DNA from: Orbilia blumenaviensis
Taxonomy: Eukaryota > Ascomycota > Orbiliomycetes > Orbiliales > Orbiliaceae
DNA length: 64,000 bases
Assembly (NCBI GenBank): GCA_036872755.1
Contig: JAVHNS010000003.1
Span: 930,001-994,000 of the forward strand
Direction: 5' to 3'
Position 1 is the stretch's first letter. Each line of letters opens with the position of its first letter. This document shows, piece by piece, positions 59,095 to 64,000 of the stretch. The translations under genes were made by a program, and so were the position numbers. A model generated the notes under the pieces. That model saw only the letters and a list, made by a program, of their open reading frames with translations, was not told the origin of the DNA and made no database searches.

Positions 59095-60493
59095 GGCTTG
59101 TGATCTTAATGGTATGGTAAGGGGTTCGGGCATTTGTGCAATAATGTACTTAATTTAACAAATTATATTGCTTGGGGTATTGTTTTACAATGGGGGGTTT
59201 AGATACGAGATTAGGTCTAGATATATTAAAACAGAAAACTAGATCTTGCAATACCCAGTGCTCATATTGGTGATATATTCATAGTTTAAAAAAAGCTAAT
59301 TTGGTAAGCTTATATACTCCTTCCCCGGGCCTCTTATATCTAATGGTAGCCCTGCAAAGATCTAGAAAGTCAAAGACTTTAATTATAATTAATTAGATCT
59401 AATTTAGTTCGCTCAAATTAAACGAAAAAGACTTGTGATACCATTTTTGCCTGCACGAGACAGCAGCGCCCCGTTGGATAAGAAGTTGATTGACATCCAC
59501 CGTTAAACCCGGATTGTAGTAGCCTGGTTCTGAAGCACGCCCGAGTGCGCCCAAGCTATGGAAGAGTGCTATATCACCAATTTCATATTAATCGTCAAGA
59601 CAATATCCGCAATAGTAGTAGTGTTACATAATCTACTGCCCAAGCTAAACACACAGACTAGGCCTAACTAATAGTCGTGTAACCTTGTACGGTAAAAACG
59701 AACGAATCCATGTAGCCCTAGATACTTAAACTGGTAGGTATGCAATCGATTGACGTCCCCACAAGCCGCCCACATGGGATCCGATCAGCGCCTATACCTA
59801 GAATAAACGGATGTGTAACCAACGCAAAAAACATCCTTGCTCGATGCAGAATCCAACAAACCCGACAACAAGCTCTTCTATCGAAATATCTCGGGCTAGA
59901 TACTAGGCTTGAACCTCCGCCCCCCAACGAGACCAAATACGCCTCGAAATGGTGGAAAAAGAAATAAAGAAAACGAAATCTATGGATCCTTAGACCACAG
60001 CCACCCACAGTCCACCTTACCTATGAAAGGTGTATGCAGTATCATTAAGCCGCCTACATGGCCTAAGGAACAGCGAGACCGACGATTGGTCGGTCTGCAT
60101 GTGTGAATCAACGCGGCATGTCAGGCTGAAGAGATTCGGGTAGAAAAGCCAATCAGCCAAGGGGCTGGGAAACAAAAAGAGAGGAGGAAAGCAATGAAAA
60201 TATTCAGCCTGCCGGCCCACCTTATTACCTTTCCAGGTTCTAGGGATGCCACGTCGTTCTCCTTATATTGAGAGAAGACCCCTTCACCCTCCTCCTACCC
60301 GTTTTTCTCAGCCCGGTTTTGTAGATGATTAGTGCTTTGACTGGCGTCAGCCTGAATCGAAATCAACGAATCCAAATAGAATTAAATATCAACTATAATC
60401 GTTGGAGCTCAGTTCCACTTTAGAAATCTAGTTTGCGGGGGAATAGCCCCGCTTCTTACCCGATAAAGGCGGAGAGCGCTACAGAATAACAAA
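59095..60493. other. Intergenic, promoter of the NB-ARC gene
   Basis: 1.4 kb between same-strand genes. A CCTACATGGCC block at about 60053 resembles two copies near 45690-45720. Minus-strand frames at 59718-60008 show no family signature. Confidence 0.5.
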
Positions 60494-63400
60494 ATGGCTA
60501 CGTCTCGCTCGAACCCTCTTTCAACAGGCGCCTACACGATCGCCTGGATCACTGCTCTTTGGATAGAACTAAGAGCCGCCAAATCCGTCCTCGACCATCA
60601 CCATCCACCTCCACACGACCTTAAATCGGGCGAGGATCATTCTTATAGCTTCGGTTCTATCCATGGCCACAACATCGTTATAGCTTGCCTTCCTGCCGGT
60701 GGCTATGGTACCACAAATGCTGCGGTAGCGGCAGGCCACATCCGATCCTCCTTTCCATCAATACAGTTCTACTTGCTTGTCGGTGTAGGTGGTGGGATCC
60801 CCACCGTACACGATGTCAGGCTGGGCGATATAGTGGTTTCAAGGCCCGAGGGGACTTATAACGGCGTAGTCCAACACGACTTTGGAAAAGTAACACAATA
60901 CGGAGAATTTTTACCTTCTGGGAACCTTAATAAGCCGCCACAGGCACTGCTTAAAGCTATTGCAAGCTTGCAAGCCAGCGCCGCCCAAAAAATAGGAGAT
61001 ATAATACATAAACACCTCGAGGAAGCTTATTCCAAGGATTTAAGTCTAACCGAAGAGAACCGGTACCAAGGCGTTGAAAATGATGTGCTCTATAAAGCAG
61101 GATATGGACACAGGGGTGGAACGTCTGATTGTAAGGATGGATGTTCAGATTCCGAAGTCGTTGTTCGCAAGGCCCGGAGTAGCGCGACCCCAGTAGTACA
61201 CTACGGTACCATTGCATCAGGTAATCAGGTAGTCAAAGACGGGGAAACCAGGGACAAGATTAGTCAAAGCTTCAAAGCCCTCTGTTTCGAAATGGAGGCG
61301 GCCGGCCTCATGGACAACTTCCCAACTTTAGTGGTGCGGGGCATATGCGACTATTCGGATAGTCATAAGAATAAGCGATGGCAGCCATATGCGGCATTAG
61401 TGGCAGCGGCATATACAAAGGAGTTGCTGAAGCATGTTGCGGCATATACAGAGAAGTTGCTGGAACATGTGGCGGCAGCATATAGTAAGTTCTCCACCTT
61501 TGAATGAGTCGAATAGTCACAGTCAATCTTATATTAGATATATGCTGATGGAACAACAAGCCCCGCATCATATCAGCTCAAGACTGAACCCGAGCGAGCG
61601 CATTTTCGATATACCTGGAACCCTCCACCCAAACTTCAGCGGCCGACAAAAGTATCTAAAACAGATCCATACTGCTTTTTCCATTAGCCCGCCGCAGCAG
61701 AGAAATATCGTTTCTGTTTTCGGAATACCAGGTCTGGGCAAGTCCCAGATCTGCCTTAAATATATCGCGGACCACGGGCATGAGTACGACTATGCCTTCC
61801 ATGCGACAGCGAGCACGGAAAAACAGTGGCTCAATAGTTGCGATAGCATCGTTGGCAAACTTGGACTACCCGAAGGAAGTTCGGAAGATCAGTCGAAGCG
61901 AATACAGGCGTTGAGAACATGGCTTGCAGGCAAGAGTCGTTGGTTTTTGATTGTCGATGACGTTACTGAGGGCGCGGTTGCTTCGGTCAGAGACACTCTC
62001 CCCTCGAGTTTCGGTGGGCACGTGCTGTTATCAACCAGAGACAAGTTTATCGCATGGGAATTCGGTGAAAATCGCGTGGCGCTGCAAGAAATGGACCCGG
62101 ACGAAGGGAGAGAACTGGTGTTGAAAATATACGGTCAGTCTAAAGGCGATGTTGGCGGGGATGCGCAGCTGTTTGCGGATAAAATCAACCAAAAGCTAGG
62201 AGGCCTCCCATTGGCCCTCGAGCAGGGGACGACATGTGCGAGACGGCGCTGCTGGGGATTGGGGGAGTATCTGGAGAACTTGGGTGAAAACATGCCGTCG
62301 ATTATTCGAGACGAGACTCAGACGAACACACACCATAAAGATATCATCACAACATTGAGCATCGCGCTGATGGGGTTGGAGGCGCAACATGTTGTGATCT
62401 TTAATATAATATTAATGATGCGGCCGCAGGCTTTGCCGATGGGTATTTTAGTAGAGGGGGGCTCTGGTTTGAAAAAGTTGCCATTGAAGGTGGAGGGGTC
62501 TAGCCCGAAGAAGCATTGGGCGCGAAGGTTAGTAACCAGACTGGGAGGCAGGCGGCCCCATCGAGGACCCTCGCCAGGACAGGCCACCACAGCTCAAGCA
62601 GCCAGTCTATCAAACAAGGCAGGCTCCCGGATCACTGAGGCTCCGCAGACAGACGCAGATACCTTTAAATCGGCGCAGGCAATTCTTCAATCAAAGCCAG
62701 AGCTGGAAAAGGCCATAGTGAGGATGGAGCAATCCTCTCTCATCCGGCGCGGGGAGGGCGGGGAGATATGGGTGCACGATCTTATTCGGGAGATCCTGCT
62801 TGATGGGTTGGAGGAACGAGAGCGGAGGGATTTTCTGTCGTGCGCTGTACAAATCGTCAGACGGGCTTTCCCCAGGGCTAATAGGTTTGAGGAGAATAGA
62901 AAACGCAGACTGTACCTCCCGCACATGATGGAAGTGTGCGATTTGATGAAAAGCAACGTCATGGTCAATCATGATAGGGCGTATGCGGTTTATTCGATAG
63001 CGGTGCATCTGAGTAACGATGGGGGGCTGGATCAGGCGATACTGTTGTTCGAGGAATTGCGGGAGTATCATAGGAAGGCCGATGGTGATAACAGCGTGAA
63101 TGCAATTAATGCGCTGACGGGGGTAGCAGTATGCCACCGAAATAAAGGGGAGTTCGGGCAGAGTATGGTTTTGCTCCAACAGGCGGTAGATGACATTGAA
63201 AAGTTGGAGAAAAGGGGGGAGGTTGTGAGTAGGCGCTGGAAGTTGGTTATTTTTGACGAATTAGCCTTCATATATAGAATTCTAGAAAAATATGAGGAGG
63301 CGGAAACGGAATACAGCAAGATAATTTCTGAGCTGGAAGAAATGGAACCATTAAAAATGAGAGACAAACAACTATCCAGATCCTTGCGGGGTGCCGGAAT

Positions 63401-63827
63401 TGCGTATGAACGGCAGGGGAATCTGGAAAGGGCGCTGGAGCTGTACGAAAGAGCCCTTGAAGGCTACAAAAGGCTGGACGGAGACGATTCTCACAACACA
63501 CTGGGTGTTATTCAAAACATGGCAGATGTCTTCCGAAAACAGAAACAGCTTGAAAAGGCGATGGAATACGCCCAACAGGCTTGGAAGGGATTCCAGAAGA
63601 TCTACGGAGACAATCACATGGGCACCACTTACAGTATTGAAATAATGGCTTATATATACAGGGACAAAGGCGAGTGCGATCTGGCACTGAAGCATTTCCA
63701 GCAGATCCTTCCCCTCTTCGAAGGGAACTTTGGAAAAGATCATCGAGACACGAAAGTAATTATTGATAATATCCAAAAATTGCGATTGGAGTTGGGCCAA
63801 GCCATGCCTTCTTCCTCTCCTTCTTGA
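60494..63827 (+). CDS. NLR-like STAND protein: nucleoside-phosphorylase, NB-ARC and TPR domains
   Basis: Two exons, 60494-61484 and 61561-63827, predicting 1085 residues. Residues ~12-320 form a PNP/UDP-phosphorylase domain (YTIAWITALWIELRAAKSVL, YLLVGVGGGIP, RLGDIVVS, ALCFEMEAAGLM, VVRGICDYSDSHKNKRW). The next region is an NB-ARC ATPase: P-loop VFGIPGLGKSQICL at ~385, Walker B RWFLIVDDV, then GLPLALE. Residues ~810-1060 are TPR repeats (EQAILLFEEL-like helices, LERALELYERALEGYKRL, LEKAMEYAQQAW). The 76-bp intron (A|GTAAGT to CAACAAG) joins the two parts in frame; other acceptors nearer the donor give stops. Such effector-NB-ARC-repeat proteins are fungal NLR-like sensors linked to heterokaryon incompatibility or defence. 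The first domain is the putative effector. The short KELLKHVAAYT/EKLLEHVAAAY duplication sits at the domain join. Confidence 0.88.
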
Positions 63828-63848
63828 TATTATCATTATATAATGTTA

Positions 63849-64000
63849 CTACACCACAAACCCACCATGCACCCCGCCTGCTCCACCACCACCACCACCT
63901 CCAGGCCCCCCGACATCATTCGCATAAACCCTCACCGGAATACTACAATCGAACCCATCGCACCACACATCCCTCACAGCCGCAAACAACTGGCCCCTCT
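63849..64000 (-). CDS. 3' end of a minus-strand gene (partial)
   Basis: The final 152 bp read in one minus-strand frame to TAG at 63851-63849: RGQLFAAVRDVWCDGFDCSI, then PVRVYANDVGGPG, seven Gly, AGGVHGGFVV. The clean frame, Cys residues and Gly-rich end look coding, and the rest lies beyond the window. It is convergent with the NLR-like gene, with only 21 bp between stop codons. The product is unknown. Confidence 0.6.
   Translation of the reverse strand, partial: RGQLFAAVRDVWCDGFDCSIPVRVYANDVGGPGGGGGGGAGGVHGGFVV

Noticed and set aside
1..64000. tRNA, rRNA and CRISPR features
   Set aside because: No convincing tRNA A/B-box cloverleaf or rRNA core sequence was seen by eye, and no spaced direct-repeat array; a covariance-model scan would be needed to exclude tRNAs fully.

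Overview
The window is nuclear DNA of a filamentous ascomycete (Pezizomycotina). This rests on short GT-AG introns of about 50-120 bp in nearly every gene, dense genes on both strands, fungal families (Clr5-domain protein, GH5-CBM1 endoglucanase, CBM18-GH18 chitinase, LysM proteins, PNP/NB-ARC/TPR receptor) and a Ty1/copia element carrying transition-only, RIP-like damage. The chitin- and cellulose-directed secretome would suit a soil or nematode-associated fungus such as Orbiliomycetes, but the sequence alone does not prove that placement.

Layout. 1-26.5 kb is mostly conserved housekeeping sequence: the 3' part of a large WD40 protein of MAPKBP1/WDR62 type (+), peroxin PEX14 (-), a very large multi-exon gene with a 9-residue tandem-repeat domain that runs into a MYND zinc-finger module (-), a triple-KH RNA-binding protein (+), mitochondrial phenylalanyl-tRNA synthetase (+), mitochondrial GrpE/Mge1 (-) and a Clr5-domain protein (-). 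26.5-30.4 kb is AT-rich spacer around an intronless amino acid/choline-type permease (-). 30.4-37.7 kb is one complete but dead copia retrotransposon: 244-bp LTRs, AAATG target duplication, a primer site matching the anticodon arm of initiator tRNA-Met, ruined gag-pol, and an extra antisense gene relic with its own TATA box between pol and the 3' LTR. 39-45.3 kb holds a secreted GH5 endoglucanase with CBM1, a BLOC-1 subunit 2 homologue and RFC1. 46-56.2 kb is a chitin-directed cluster: a 13-exon CBM18-GH18 chitinase (-) and two secreted LysM proteins (+). 56.9-64 kb holds an F-box protein, a PNP/NB-ARC/TPR receptor-like protein and the 3' end of one more gene (-).

Functional links. The chitinase and LysM genes plausibly cooperate in chitin turnover, wall remodelling or chitin masking; GH5-CBM1 attacks cellulose. 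The NB-ARC protein has the architecture of fungal NLR-like self/non-self sensors. Exon boundaries were deduced by reading frame and splice consensus and checked for phase; they are predictions without transcript support.
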